Source: JBMNFB01 sp050949085 (GTDB lineage: Bacteria; Bacillota; UBA994; UBA5500). From it: DNA of 64,000 nt. The stretch covers positions 868,001-932,000 of the forward strand of contig JBMNFB010000001.1 in NCBI GenBank assembly GCA_050949085.1. Direction: 5' to 3'. Made by a program: the position numbers and the translations under genes. This document shows positions 32,818 to 41,991 of this stretch, piece by piece (within the stretch, counting starts at the first letter, position 1; every line of letters starts with the position of its first letter). The notes below the pieces were generated by a model. That model had not been told where the DNA came from and made no database searches. It saw only the letters and a list, made by a program, of their open reading frames with translations.

Positions 32818-34140
32818 TTGTTGTTGACAAAACTGCGGCAGGCTGACGCTGCCGAGCTTGTGCTGCTTTTCACGGAAGAACTCCCGGCCGACCTGGCCGA
32901 AGCGATGGCCGCACTCTCGACCGAGGAACTGATCGAGCTGATGACCAGCCTGGAACCGGCTTTGTTGGCTCCGGTGCTGGAAGAGATGGATTACGCATTC
33001 GCAGCCGAACTATTGCTGCAACTCCCGCGCAGACGAGCGACCGAGCTGATCGGCGAGATGGCCAGTGACGATGCTACGGATCTCCTGACTGAACTGCCCC
33101 CTGAAGAGCGAGAGGAGATCCTGGAGGCGCTCAATGGTCAGGCCAGCCCGATTCGCGCCCTGCTCGGTTACGAGGAGGATACCTCGGGTGGCATTATGGC
33201 TACCGAGTTCCTCGCCGTGCGACCCGAGTGGACCAGCGAGAAGGCCCTGGAAGCCGTACGCAAGACAGCTCAGAGGGCGGAAACAGCCTATTATGTCTAT
33301 GTAACCGACGAAGACCAGCGCCTATTGGGAGTCCTCTCACTGCGGGAGCTGATTCTGGCGGCTCCTAACGCGCTGATCTCAGAGATCATGCACGAGGATC
33401 CATTGACCGTGCGTCCGGAAGATGATCAGGAGGCCGTAGCAGCCCTCTTCCGTCGCCACCACCTGCACGCCCTGCCGGTGGTCGACGAAGGTCAGGTGAT
33501 GCAGGGAGTCATCACCGGCGACGATATCATCATCGTTGTCGACGAGGAGGCTACGGAGGATATTGAGCGCATGGCCGCGCTCCAGCCCAGCGATACCCCC
33601 TATCTGGCCACTCCTGCACCAGTACTCGCCAGACAACGCCTGTTGTGGCTGTCGATCTTGATGATCTCTGCCACATTCACCGGCAAGATCATTGACCGTT
33701 TCCAGGGGGTGTTGAGCGAAGTATTGCTGCTGGCCGCATTCATCCCGATGCTGATGGATTCGGGCGGAAACGCCGGCTCGCAGGCGGCTACGCTGGTGAT
33801 TCGCGGTCTGGCTCTGGGCGAGATCCAGGCGAGGGATTGGTGGAAGGTGATTCGTTCCGAGCTGAAAGTAGGTGTACTGACCGGACTGGGACTGGCGCTG
33901 ATCAACTTCTCTCGTGTGGTCTTCATTTCGCACTACCCGTTGGACATCGCCCTGGTGACCAGCTCGACTCTGATCGCGGCGATTATCATTGCCAAACTCA
34001 CCGGTGGACTCTTCCCCCTGGCGGCCAAAGCATTGCGTCTGGATCCGGCCATCATGGCCGCTCCGCTGATCACCACCATCGTCGATGCTCTGACGTTGCT
34101 GGTCTACTTCACACTGGCTAGCCGCTGGCTCTCGATCTGA
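32818..34140 (+). CDS. mgtE: MgtE family magnesium transporter
   Basis: Mg2+ channel/transporter of 440 residues. The N-terminal helical superhelix domain (about 1-125; repeated LLLQLPRRRATELIGEM-like helices) is followed by a CBS pair (about 130-250; GGIMATEFLAVRPEWT, HALPVVDEGQVMQGVITGDD quoted in part) and five membrane helices (about 270-440) containing the conserved MDSGGNAGSQ pore segment. In the family, Mg2+ bound to the cytosolic domains closes the pore. The start is one of three consecutive TTG codons (32818, 32821, 32824); the first lies 8 nt after GGGAGG inside the attenuator. Expression is thus likely RNA-controlled at two levels. Confidence 0.92.
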   Translation: MLLTKLRQADAAELVLLFTEELPADLAEAMAALSTEELIELMTSLEPALLAPVLEEMDYAFAAELLLQLPRRRATELIGEMASDDATDLLTELPPEEREEILEALNGQASPIRALLGYEEDTSGGIMATEFLAVRPEWTSEKALEAVRKTAQRAETAYYVYVTDEDQRLLGVLSLRELILAAPNALISEIMHEDPLTVRPEDDQEAVAALFRRHHLHALPVVDEGQVMQGVITGDDIIIVVDEEATEDIERMAALQPSDTPYLATPAPVLARQRLLWLSILMISATFTGKIIDRFQGVLSEVLLLAAFIPMLMDSGGNAGSQAATLVIRGLALGEIQARDWWKVIRSELKVGVLTGLGLALINFSRVVFISHYPLDIALVTSSTLIAAIIIAKLTGGLFPLAAKALRLDPAIMAAPLITTIVDALTLLVYFTLASRWLSI

Positions 34141-34198
34141 ACACGAAACTTGCGGGACAGGGATTGCGCTGCGGGCACCCTGTCCCATTGCTTTGTTC

Positions 34199-34915
34199 TC
34201 AGGCCATCCCCATCAGCCGTAACCCAATCAGGATGATGGCCGTATCGGCCAGCACATGTGTCAGCCAGGAGCTAAGGAAATGATCAGTTTTGGCGTTCAG
34301 CCAGTCGAAGATGAGCCCGATGGTAACCAGCCCCAGTAAGGCCAGGATCATCAGGCCAGGGCTGAACCAGGTCCGAAAGATGGCGATGTGATAAAGCGCA
34401 AACAGGAGCGAGGAGTATCCATATGCTAGCCTCGACCAACCCAGCCGATGCAGCGTCAGGAAGACGAAGCCGCGAAAGAACCACTCCTCCAACAGCGAGT
34501 TGCCGAAGGTGACATAGGCCCCAACCAGCAGGAAGTTGCTCGGGGTGATTCTCGACTTCTCCTGCAACTCCCGCGCGATGGCCGGCAGGTCCAGCGCACT
34601 CTGAAAGAGGAAATAGGCCAGGAAGATCGCACCAAAGGCCGCGGCACCCAAAAAGAGGCCGAGTTTGAGTGACGCGGGCAGCATCCGAAGTCCCCTGCGG
34701 ACCCTGCACTCGCCCACCTGGGGCGTGCTATCAGTCAGCCACGCATAACCCCAGGGTATGCCAGCAAACAGGACAAGCTTCACCAGCGTCTTCACCAGGT
34801 AGTTCACGCCTAACACCTGCTCCACCACATAGAGAAGCAGACAGGCCAACGCCGTGCTCAGTACGATCAGGGCCACCCGGCGTTCTACCCCTATCCCCTG
34901 CCGTTCATTTACCAA
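34199..34915 (-). CDS. CPBP family intramembrane metalloprotease
   Basis: A 238-residue polytopic membrane protein with the three CPBP (Rce1-like/ABI) motifs: EEWFFRGF (about 143), FALYHIAIF (about 170) and HVLADTAI (about 217). These place the glutamate and histidines of the intramembrane active site. Bacterial members process or confer immunity to peptides; some are type II CAAX-like. TTG 34915 follows AAGGAGGAG with 7-nt spacing; the longer frame to 34978 has no such site. No bacteriocin gene is visible nearby. Confidence 0.85.
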   Translation of the reverse strand: MVNERQGIGVERRVALIVLSTALACLLLYVVEQVLGVNYLVKTLVKLVLFAGIPWGYAWLTDSTPQVGECRVRRGLRMLPASLKLGLFLGAAAFGAIFLAYFLFQSALDLPAIARELQEKSRITPSNFLLVGAYVTFGNSLLEEWFFRGFVFLTLHRLGWSRLAYGYSSLLFALYHIAIFRTWFSPGLMILALLGLVTIGLIFDWLNAKTDHFLSSWLTHVLADTAIILIGLRLMGMA

Positions 34916-35119
34916 GCTGACTCCTCCTTTTTCACCTATAGACAGGTTAACATGCTGGCGAGAACAGCGATAGCCCATTCTCCACCTGACCCAGGTGACA
35001 GCCGAGTGCTCGCTGGCGATGCACTAACCGCTTCCGCGAAACCATTGCTCCCAGCAGGATTATTTTGGACTGTTGGGGAAATAAGAACATAGCGCGAAAA
35101 CTGTATCGGAGGTGTCCAG

Positions 35120-35848
35120 ATGAAGGATTTGTTTGTCTTTACCGGAGCCAGCGGACATGTTAACGCCACCATCGTTCCCCTGAAAACCGGACAAGTGATC
35201 GTTGTCGACACCAGCGGGACAGAGGCCGATGGCAAAGCCTTTGCCGAAAAAGCCAAACAGAACAGGATCCTCTTTGTGTTCAACACCCACGAGCATAGCG
35301 ACCATCTAGCCGGCAATGCCTGCTATGACGTCCCCATTATCAGCTCCAGCGCCGCCCGCGCGGCCATTTTGCAGGATGAGCAGAAAGCAGCCGGCGACCG
35401 CGGCGTGCCTAACGTGCATTTCGGCGATAAGCTGGGAATTTACGCGGGTGAGGAGATCCTCTTCCAGCAGATGGGCGGCCATTGTCCTGGCAGCGCCGTG
35501 CTCTATTTCCCGGAGCGTCGGCTGCTCTTCACCGGCGACCTGATCTTTAACGGCAGGGTACCCTGGATGGGCCAGGCCGACTTCCAGCGGTGGATCGACA
35601 ATCTGGCTGAGCTGGAGAGTTGGGATCTGGAAACGGTCGTTCCCGGACACGGCCCGGTGGGTGGGAAGGAGATACTGCGCGCACAGCGGGAATGGCTCTC
35701 CACGTTTGTGAAGGAAGTGGTCACCTGGCACAAGGAAGGAAAAAGCCAGGAGGAGATCTTCCAGGCGATGGCGGAGAAACATCCGGTTGCGCCTGGCTGG
35801 CACGGGATGCTGCGCACAGCCATTCGGCGGGCGATTGAGCAGTACTAG
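35120..35848 (+). CDS. Metallo-beta-lactamase-fold hydrolase
   Basis: A 242-residue single-domain MBL-fold protein. The metal motif HxHxDH is NTHEHSDHLAGN (about 55), with a further histidine in GGHCPGSAV (about 120), the bridging aspartate in LLFTGDLIFNG (about 140) and the last histidine in VPGHGPVGG (about 176). It resembles glyoxalase II/quinoprotein-relay-type hydrolases. No additional domain defines the substrate. ATG 35120 follows GGAGGTG. A GyrI-like gene lies about 80 nt downstream past a hairpin. Confidence 0.85.
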   Translation: MKDLFVFTGASGHVNATIVPLKTGQVIVVDTSGTEADGKAFAEKAKQNRILFVFNTHEHSDHLAGNACYDVPIISSSAARAAILQDEQKAAGDRGVPNVHFGDKLGIYAGEEILFQQMGGHCPGSAVLYFPERRLLFTGDLIFNGRVPWMGQADFQRWIDNLAELESWDLETVVPGHGPVGGKEILRAQREWLSTFVKEVVTWHKEGKSQEEIFQAMAEKHPVAPGWHGMLRTAIRRAIEQY

Positions 35849-35861
35849 AGACGCAACTTGC

Positions 35862-35889
35862 AGGAGGGGGCCCTAACTTGCCCCCTCCT
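35862..35889 (+). terminator. GC-rich hairpin between the MBL and GyrI-like genes
   Basis: AGGAGGGGGC (35862-35871) pairs with GCCCCCTCCT (35880-35889) around an 8-nt loop. There is no T run, so termination is uncertain. Confidence 0.4.
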
Positions 35890-35927
35890 CGCTACCGTAA
35901 CCGCAAGTACAGGAGGGAGACAGAGAC

Positions 35928-36539
35928 GTGACCAAGCTGGATCTGAAGAAAGAGTGGAAAGAGTTCTATACTGCCTCCCAGCGTAAGCCAAAGATAGTGC
36001 AAGTTCCGGCGCGGGATATCCTGGCCATTGACGGCCGGGGAGATCCTAACACTTCGCCTGATTATCAGGCGGCGGTAGAAGCGCTCTATAGCCTTTCATA
36101 CACCCTCAAGTTCATGCATAAACGCCAGGGCACCGACTATACCGTGCTGCCACTGGAAGGTCTCTGGTGGGCAGATGACTACCAGGCCTTTGCAGAGGGC
36201 GATCGGGAGAACTGGCAATGGACCGCCCTGATTGTGCAGCCAGATTTCGTCAGCGCTCGGGATGTCGCTCTGGCCATTGACCAGCTTAAAGCGAAAGGCA
36301 AGGACCTCCCCGCTCTCCCGCAGGTTCGCTATGAACGGTGGGAGGAAGGGCCGGCCGCCCAGATCATGCATCTCGGGCCATATGACGCGGAGGCAGAAAC
36401 TATCGCCAGGCTGCATGAGTTCATCCAGGAACAAGGGCTCTCCCTGACCGGCAAGCACCATGAAATCTACCTCAGCGACCCACGCCGGACGGCTCCAGAG
36501 AAACTGAAGACGATAATTCGCCAACCCGTGTCCAGATAA
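35928..36539 (+). CDS. GyrI-like small-molecule-binding domain protein
   Basis: A 203-residue stand-alone GyrI-like (SHS2/Rob-C-terminal) domain protein. The opening KKEWKEFYTASQRKPKIVQVPARDILAIDGRGDPN and the later GLWWADD and MHLGPYDAE motifs (quoted separately) are characteristic of the Firmicutes 'GyrI-like domain-containing' family. These domains bind small, often cationic ligands; when fused to AraC/MerR they sense drugs, but no DNA-binding domain is present here. GTG 35928 follows AGGAGGGAG. A terminator follows at 36.59 kb. Confidence 0.8.
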   Translation: MTKLDLKKEWKEFYTASQRKPKIVQVPARDILAIDGRGDPNTSPDYQAAVEALYSLSYTLKFMHKRQGTDYTVLPLEGLWWADDYQAFAEGDRENWQWTALIVQPDFVSARDVALAIDQLKAKGKDLPALPQVRYERWEEGPAAQIMHLGPYDAEAETIARLHEFIQEQGLSLTGKHHEIYLSDPRRTAPEKLKTIIRQPVSR

Positions 36540-36591
36540 TCCCAGGGTTTGGGCGCTGGAGGGGCACCTGCTGAAATAGGTAATAAAGGTC

Positions 36592-36629
36592 AAAAAGGCA
36601 CGCCGAGGTCATCCCCGGACGTGCCTTTT
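36592..36629. terminator. Terminator, likely bidirectional
   Basis: AAAAAGGCACG (36592-36602) pairs with CGTGCCTTTT (36620-36629) around a GC-containing loop. The T run on both strands fits its place between convergent genes. Confidence 0.7.
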
Positions 36630-36824
36630 CGTGCCCCTCATAATTAACGGTGAATTCCCCAGCTATTGAGTCTTGCCGAGCCAAGCCGGGGCCGCTGGTG
36701 CACTGTCGATTCAGAAGCGGGATCTCTCGCAACTAAACTTGGTGCTTACCCGACGAGGACGTCCTCGATCTTGTCAACAATCAGCCAGTCGTCCTTGTTC
36801 CCCTGCCGCTCCAGACAATTCTCC

Positions 36825-37322
36825 CTACCCCAGCTGCTTGACGAACCACCCGCCCGGAATCTGCTGGCCGATGGAGGGAACGACATATGTTCCTGGACAA
36901 AAGGCAAGTCCTAGCTTCAGCTTCAGAGCATAGTTGGCCTGCCTGTCCAGCGACGACCAGCTGCGCAGCTGAAAGCAGCCCAGTTCGCGGCTCCACTCCA
37001 GCGCCTCAAGCTGCAGGGCGGAACCCAGGCCCTGACGCCGGTAGGCTTCGTCAACGTGGAAGGTCTGCACGAAGTTCTCGTAGACGTTCCTACCGGACAG
37101 CGACAGCGACGTGGGCGGCTCCGATGGCACCTCCAGCTCCTGCTGCTTCAGCGAAATGTGGCCGACAACTCTCCCGTCGCAGAGCGCGGCTATGAACCGT
37201 ACGCCGGGGAGTATCCCCTGCTCGTTGCTCACCCAGCGCCAGTCACCGCTGCGCTGCAAGTGCTCCTCCAGCTCCGCCCACAACTCATGGCCTTGATCTA
37301 TCCTGGCAATATTCGGCGTCAC
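36825..37322 (-). CDS. GNAT family acetyltransferase with an apparent 3' frameshift
   Basis: A 165-residue GNAT as read. Motif A is visible as EAYRRQGLGSALQLEALEW (about 100-118), preceded by the beta-4 strand FVQTFHVD. GTG 37322 follows GGGAGGGG. After the TAG at 36825-36827 the +1 frame continues with protein-like sequence (DDWLIVDKIEDVLVG) to a TAA at 36746-36748. Removing one G from the four-G run (plus strand CCCC 36828-36831) would join the two into a protein of about 190 residues. This is a probable sequence error or a recent mutation. Substrate unknown. Confidence 0.75.
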   Translation of the reverse strand: MTPNIARIDQGHELWAELEEHLQRSGDWRWVSNEQGILPGVRFIAALCDGRVVGHISLKQQELEVPSEPPTSLSLSGRNVYENFVQTFHVDEAYRRQGLGSALQLEALEWSRELGCFQLRSWSSLDRQANYALKLKLGLAFCPGTYVVPSIGQQIPGGWFVKQLG

Positions 37323-37607
37323 AATATCCCCTCCCATCATCCCTACCACTCTAGCGCCAACTGAACCACCCTTCAGTGTACTGTTCGATTGAGAAACACA
37401 AAATCCCCTCCGACGTATCACACCCTGGGAGGAAACGGACGCGGCCTGCAGAAGAAGTGATGCGCTGGATTCAAGGTGATTCTTGCCTTAACACCTGATT
37501 CACCCCGCGTAAATGACAACACACCGAATAGGAGAAGCTCAGGTCAACTGCGCAAGTAGCGCACTATGCCTCTCCCGGGAGGTCGCCAAAAGAAAGAAGG
37601 GACAGGG

Positions 37608-38549
37608 ATGAACCGAACCAGGCGTATCTGGCAGACAGTGCTCGAGGATTGGCTGGGCCGGCCGCTTGAGATCACGGATCTGGAAGTGATCCGCGATTGG
37701 TCCAGCTCTCAGGTGATCCGCCTCAGCACGAGGCTTAACGGTCAATCGGAAAACATCTATGGCAAGCTTGCCCGCGACGGTGGGGATGCGGAGCTGGGCA
37801 TCTATGAGCTGGCTGCTCAGGTACCGGACTTCCCAGCACCCGTCGGCTGCGGCCGCCTGATCCAGGGAGAACGCTGGTTGCTGCTACGGCAGGCGCAGGG
37901 CGTGCCGCTCTATCAGACGAAGGATCCGGAGCAATACAGGGCGGCGGCCCAGGCGCTGGCCGCCTTTCATCAGCTGGGCAACATGGCAGGCTGGGCGACC
38001 AGGCTACCGTCTCTCCCCTCTTTGGTGGATCACCTGCAGCAACTGGTACCGACGATCTGTGATCGGGTGCAGGGCGAGGTGACCGGGGGCGCTTTCAGCA
38101 ACGTCGATCTGGATCTGCTCTGTGAGGTGGAGAGCGACCTGCTCTGGAACTGGGAAGCGCTACGGGGCGTGTTGGCCTGCTACCCCATCAACCTGCTGCA
38201 TGGTGATGCCCACAGCGGCAACCTGTTCATCGACGGCGGGAAGATCCAGCTCATCGACTGGGCCGGCGCCGCGTTAGGGCCAGGCATGCTGGATCTGGTC
38301 GGGCTGATCGATACGGGGCTGCGTATGAACGAGCCCCTGGGTGACCCCCAGGACCTGCTGCAGGCCTATTGGAGCTGCCTGTCGGCGAAGGCCCGGCAAC
38401 AGTACGCAGCACCGCGTGAAGCCTATCAGGTACTGCGCATCTGCCGCGCGCTTCTGGAGCTGGACTGGTTCACCCAGAGCGGTGATGACTATGGTGAGCG
38501 CACGAATCGGGAGCTAAACATCATCCAGGAGAGCCTCTGGGCGCTGTAG
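37608..38549 (+). CDS. Aminoglycoside phosphotransferase-fold (APH) kinase
   Basis: A 313-residue APH/choline-kinase-fold protein. The catalytic loop is LLHGDAHSGNLF (about 200) and the Mg2+-binding motif LIDWAGAALGPG (about 222). The family phosphorylates aminoglycosides, sugars, choline or other small alcohols; this one has no diagnostic neighbours, so resistance should not be assumed. ATG 37608 follows AAGGGACAGGG; an upstream in-frame ATG at 37566 lacks a site. The 285-nt gap before it holds only a weak GGTGA/TCACC hairpin near 37480-37505. Confidence 0.75.
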   Translation: MNRTRRIWQTVLEDWLGRPLEITDLEVIRDWSSSQVIRLSTRLNGQSENIYGKLARDGGDAELGIYELAAQVPDFPAPVGCGRLIQGERWLLLRQAQGVPLYQTKDPEQYRAAAQALAAFHQLGNMAGWATRLPSLPSLVDHLQQLVPTICDRVQGEVTGGAFSNVDLDLLCEVESDLLWNWEALRGVLACYPINLLHGDAHSGNLFIDGGKIQLIDWAGAALGPGMLDLVGLIDTGLRMNEPLGDPQDLLQAYWSCLSAKARQQYAAPREAYQVLRICRALLELDWFTQSGDDYGERTNRELNIIQESLWAL

Positions 38550-38574
38550 GGTCCAGAAAGCCTTAACCTGATCA

Positions 38575-38620
38575 GGGGCTGTTGCTGGGCACCTTTCAGC
38601 AGGCGCCGAGCAACAGCCCC
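38575..38620. terminator. Terminator between convergent genes
   Basis: A perfect 12-bp stem, GGGGCTGTTGCT (38575-38586) and AGCAACAGCCCC (38609-38620), with a 22-nt loop. Confidence 0.65.
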
Positions 38621-38656
38621 TTGTAGACGGTAAGCGCAATACTTGAGGCCAGGAGG

Positions 38657-41600
38657 TTACTTAAAGGACAGCGAGAACAGCGGCTGCAACTCCTTATTCG
38701 TCAGGTACTCATCCGCGAAGAACAGGAACGTGGGCACGGTCCTGATGACGCTGCCGCCCGGTCCTTCTATCGTCTGCGCGGTTCCGGTGGTCACAGCTTC
38801 TGCCGTCCCCTCGAAGAAGCGGAACGTTGCCTGCGGATGGCTGATCAGGAGCAAGCTGCTGTCCCGTCCCTGCACCCCAAAGCGGATAGGCGTCACCGTC
38901 TCGCACCCCTGCAGAAAACCGCCTTTCTGGCGAATCCGCTCACCCTGATCGTCATCATATTCAAACCAGGCCTGGCGCAGATCGCCGAGAGCGGGGAAGA
39001 CTTGGGTCATCAGCCTGACATCCTTGATATAATGCCCGCCGGTCTGCGCAACCTCCGTATAGCAGCAGAGCAGCGGCAAGCCTGGCAGCAGCAGGTAGTG
39101 CTGCCTCAGATCCAGCCCCCGATAGCGCTGATGTCGCCGGACGCGTAGTGTAACCAGCAGCCCCTGCCAGATATTGCCCCAACAGTCTTCTCGCCGCACA
39201 AAGTCCACGGCACGTTCTTCCTTGAGCTGATCTTCGAACCTGAAATGGGTAGGGGCTGAACCGAGGCCGCCGACCCAGGGATTCCACCACGACATCGGCC
39301 GTGGCTGGGGAAACGAGGAGTACAGCCATTCGTCACCCTGGTACTGCAGCGAAAACAGGTTGTGGGCGAAGCTGGGCGCCACCCTGATCTGCAACACACC
39401 GTTATCGGCGACGAAGACCTGTTGACCCTGCACAGATGAAGTCGTTGTAGCGACTGCCCGTGACTTGTCGGTGTAGAAGACGGTGGCCCTCCGCCGCTCC
39501 AGGCTCTTGGGAAGATCGGCCGTAAGGCAGAGCTGATCCCAATGATGACCGCTCTCGGCCGGGAGCTGGAAGGTGACAGGCTCACCCGCTTCAGCTCCGG
39601 AGGATACCAGCTCGGCACTAGCACAGCTGCCCCGCCGCGCCTGCAAAGAAAAGCGACCCTCTAGCGGTTCAGCCCTATGCTGTCGTACTCTCGCGGTAAA
39701 CTCCCTAGTCACAAACGGATTGCCGGCATTCACTTCGAGTTCCAGATGGTCACGTGCATTGAGGGTTCGATTCACTGGCTGCTGGGTGGTGAAGGCTCGC
39801 CATTCCTGCCAGGTGGCAATGGCACCCAACGACAACCAGACCGGCTCAGTCTGCCAGCTGGCACCAGGTGCCAGCGGTGCGGCGTGGCCTTCCAGGTAGA
39901 TCATCCAGCCGTCGAAGCTGGGATGGCAGCTCGTCGGCCAGCCAATCCCTACCGGCTGCGCCGGTCGGGGATAGAAGATCCAGTTCTCCCTGTAGAGGGC
40001 TGGTTCCAGCCAGCTCAGGCCAGTGTTGGGGAACTTCAGATAACCGTCGCCGTACGGAGCAACAGCCCGGCCATCGTAGCTATAATAATAGCTTTGTAGC
40101 AGGTGCAAGTCGCCTGTAGCCTCATCACCCCTGTTCCTGACGCGATATTGCTGGCTAACCAGGCCGTCAGCGGCCAGTCGGCAGAGATACGTCAATTCCA
40201 GAGACGTCGGTTTCTCCAACTGATAGACGGCTTCTAGCACCATCTCGGCCCCATCTGGGAACCAGTGTACCCTGGGGGTGATGTTTAGCAGGACGTCCTG
40301 ATAGGGTTTGCCCAAGAGTGGTGCCGAGATGATGGTGCTATAGGGCCCGCTCTGGGGGCTGAGCACCCGCAGGCGTCCTTCGCGCTTGGTCAATTCCACG
40401 GCATATTGGCCGTTAATAATCCGCCAGCCGTCCTCCTGCTCGGCACCGCCGCGCCCTTGATAACTTGGCACCAGAAGATGGGCGTCATAGTGGAACGTGA
40501 TTTGCCCGCCGCTCTCGAGCCTCGCCACCGCCTCCATCTGCCCAGAGAAAGCGATGCCTGACTGTAGCGTCAGCGGTAGTGCAATACACCCCTTCTCCCC
40601 CGCTCTCAGGCCGATTTGCGCTGTCCTCTGGGCAAAGCTGCCGCCCGGGAATTCTGGCAGCTGAAAACAAAAGCTGGCCGCCTCCGACAGGTTGCTGCCT
40701 ACGTTCATGTAAACTGTCTGCTCGCCGGATCTGAGGTAACCGCCAGGCACCAACAGCTGGCATTCGGCCGGCGGCTGAGCCTCGATGCCCACCTTTAGCC
40801 GGGCAGCCTTGCCGTTGAGCCGCACATCGGCAACGGCGGCGGGGTAGGTGGCCAGATCAACCGGTTTCTCAGCTGCTCCCACACGGCAGGTACTGACGAG
40901 ACTGGCGCTGCCCGTCACCTCCAGCCGCGCCTCAATCTCATTCTCGATGCTGTCGTCCTGCCCGCCGCTGATTTCCACCATTAGGGGACGACCGCTCTTG
41001 TTCCTGATCTCGTAGGTAACTGGATATTCGGCCCCATAAACCAGCTTATGGGCAGTGGGCGTGGCGCTGATCAGATAGTCATCCGTCTCGATCAGTCTGA
41101 TGCCGCGCGAAGTACGGTCGATCTCCACCCGCAACCGCCGGCCGCCTCTTTCCCAGAGGTACTCAAGATAGTGGTAATCGTCGGCTTCGCGTCCATCCGG
41201 CTCTACTTTCAGCTCGCGCCGATTATCCTGATACCAGTCAAACCAGGTGAACTCCTCCTGCAGAGCCTCGGTCTGCAAGAGCAGTGGAATCAGGTTGATC
41301 AGATGCACCGCCCCATCGGCTTTCTCCCACAAGAAACCGCACTTCTTATAGAGCGGGACGGCCTTGAGATTCCCCGCCCAGGTGAAGAGGTCGAGGCGGG
41401 TGTAGCCCATTTCCCGCGTGCGCTCCAGCGCTTTCAGGATCAGCCGTTTGCCTATGCCCCGGCCCTGGTGGGAAGGAACGACATTCAGCAAGAACAGCTG
41501 CAGCGCCTGCGGGTCTTCCAGGAACTGCACCAGGTTGCAGTAGCCAACTACTTCGTCCCCCTCGATAGCCAGGAAGGTATGCAGATAGCCACCCGTCTCT

Positions 41601-41737
41601 TCCTCCTGCCGCACGTTGTCGGCCGTACGGGGTTCGCGCTCGCCCCCCCATGAATCGTTACTATCGTTCCACATTTTGGCGACCTGCTCGGCATAGCTAT
41701 GGTCGTATTCGATAATCTGCACTCCTGACTGGGACAT
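38657..41737 (-). CDS. GNAT acetyltransferase fused to a large unknown beta-rich domain
   Basis: 1,026 residues. Residues about 5-160 are a normal GNAT domain with motif A (NVVPSHQGRGIGKRLILKAL, about 88-107) and motif B (NLKAVPLYKKCGF). The remaining ~860 residues are unlike GNATs. They hold Ig-like strands and repeated aromatic patches (GYLKFPNTGLSW, WWNPWVGGLG, GLDLRQHYLLLPGLPLLCCY) reminiscent of galactose-mutarotase-like or glycosidase-associated beta domains, but I can name no family. No signal peptide is seen. ATG 41737 follows GGGGGAGGTG; the frame can be read to 41893 but that extension looks uncoded. The gene stands alone between convergent and divergent neighbours. An enzyme that acetylates the substrate bound by its own C-terminal domain is a guess only. 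Confidence 0.75.
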   Translation of the reverse strand: MSQSGVQIIEYDHSYAEQVAKMWNDSNDSWGGEREPRTADNVRQEEETGGYLHTFLAIEGDEVVGYCNLVQFLEDPQALQLFLLNVVPSHQGRGIGKRLILKALERTREMGYTRLDLFTWAGNLKAVPLYKKCGFLWEKADGAVHLINLIPLLLQTEALQEEFTWFDWYQDNRRELKVEPDGREADDYHYLEYLWERGGRRLRVEIDRTSRGIRLIETDDYLISATPTAHKLVYGAEYPVTYEIRNKSGRPLMVEISGGQDDSIENEIEARLEVTGSASLVSTCRVGAAEKPVDLATYPAAVADVRLNGKAARLKVGIEAQPPAECQLLVPGGYLRSGEQTVYMNVGSNLSEAASFCFQLPEFPGGSFAQRTAQIGLRAGEKGCIALPLTLQSGIAFSGQMEAVARLESGGQITFHYDAHLLVPSYQGRGGAEQEDGWRIINGQYAVELTKREGRLRVLSPQSGPYSTIISAPLLGKPYQDVLLNITPRVHWFPDGAEMVLEAVYQLEKPTSLELTYLCRLAADGLVSQQYRVRNRGDEATGDLHLLQSYYYSYDGRAVAPYGDGYLKFPNTGLSWLEPALYRENWIFYPRPAQPVGIGWPTSCHPSFDGWMIYLEGHAAPLAPGASWQTEPVWLSLGAIATWQEWRAFTTQQPVNRTLNARDHLELEVNAGNPFVTREFTARVRQHRAEPLEGRFSLQARRGSCASAELVSSGAEAGEPVTFQLPAESGHHWDQLCLTADLPKSLERRRATVFYTDKSRAVATTTSSVQGQQVFVADNGVLQIRVAPSFAHNLFSLQYQGDEWLYSSFPQPRPMSWWNPWVGGLGSAPTHFRFEDQLKEERAVDFVRREDCWGNIWQGLLVTLRVRRHQRYRGLDLRQHYLLLPGLPLLCCYTEVAQTGGHYIKDVRLMTQVFPALGDLRQAWFEYDDDQGERIRQKGGFLQGCETVTPIRFGVQGRDSSLLLISHPQATFRFFEGTAEAVTTGTAQTIEGPGGSVIRTVPTFLFFADEYLTNKELQPLFSLSFK

Positions 41738-41991
41738 CAGCACCTCCCCCTTCGCTTTGCTCTCGCTATTAGTTACCATCGCTATCCATAATTCTTGCCC
41801 AGAATTGGTTTCCCCTGCCCGAGGATGGGTGAAGAACTGTTCATAAACGAGGGAGGGAGACAGCGTTGCCACGCGAACTAAACAACGATGCACACTTGAA
41901 TGTCACCACGAGGGGAGAAGCGATATGATCGTCTATGTGGATCGGCTGGATGGAATTAATAACGAGCTGACCCGGAAGGAGGTCCCTGCTC

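Noticed and set aside
37608..38549. Calling the APH-fold gene an aminoglycoside resistance gene
   Set aside because: The fold covers many small-molecule kinases and nothing in the context indicates resistance.
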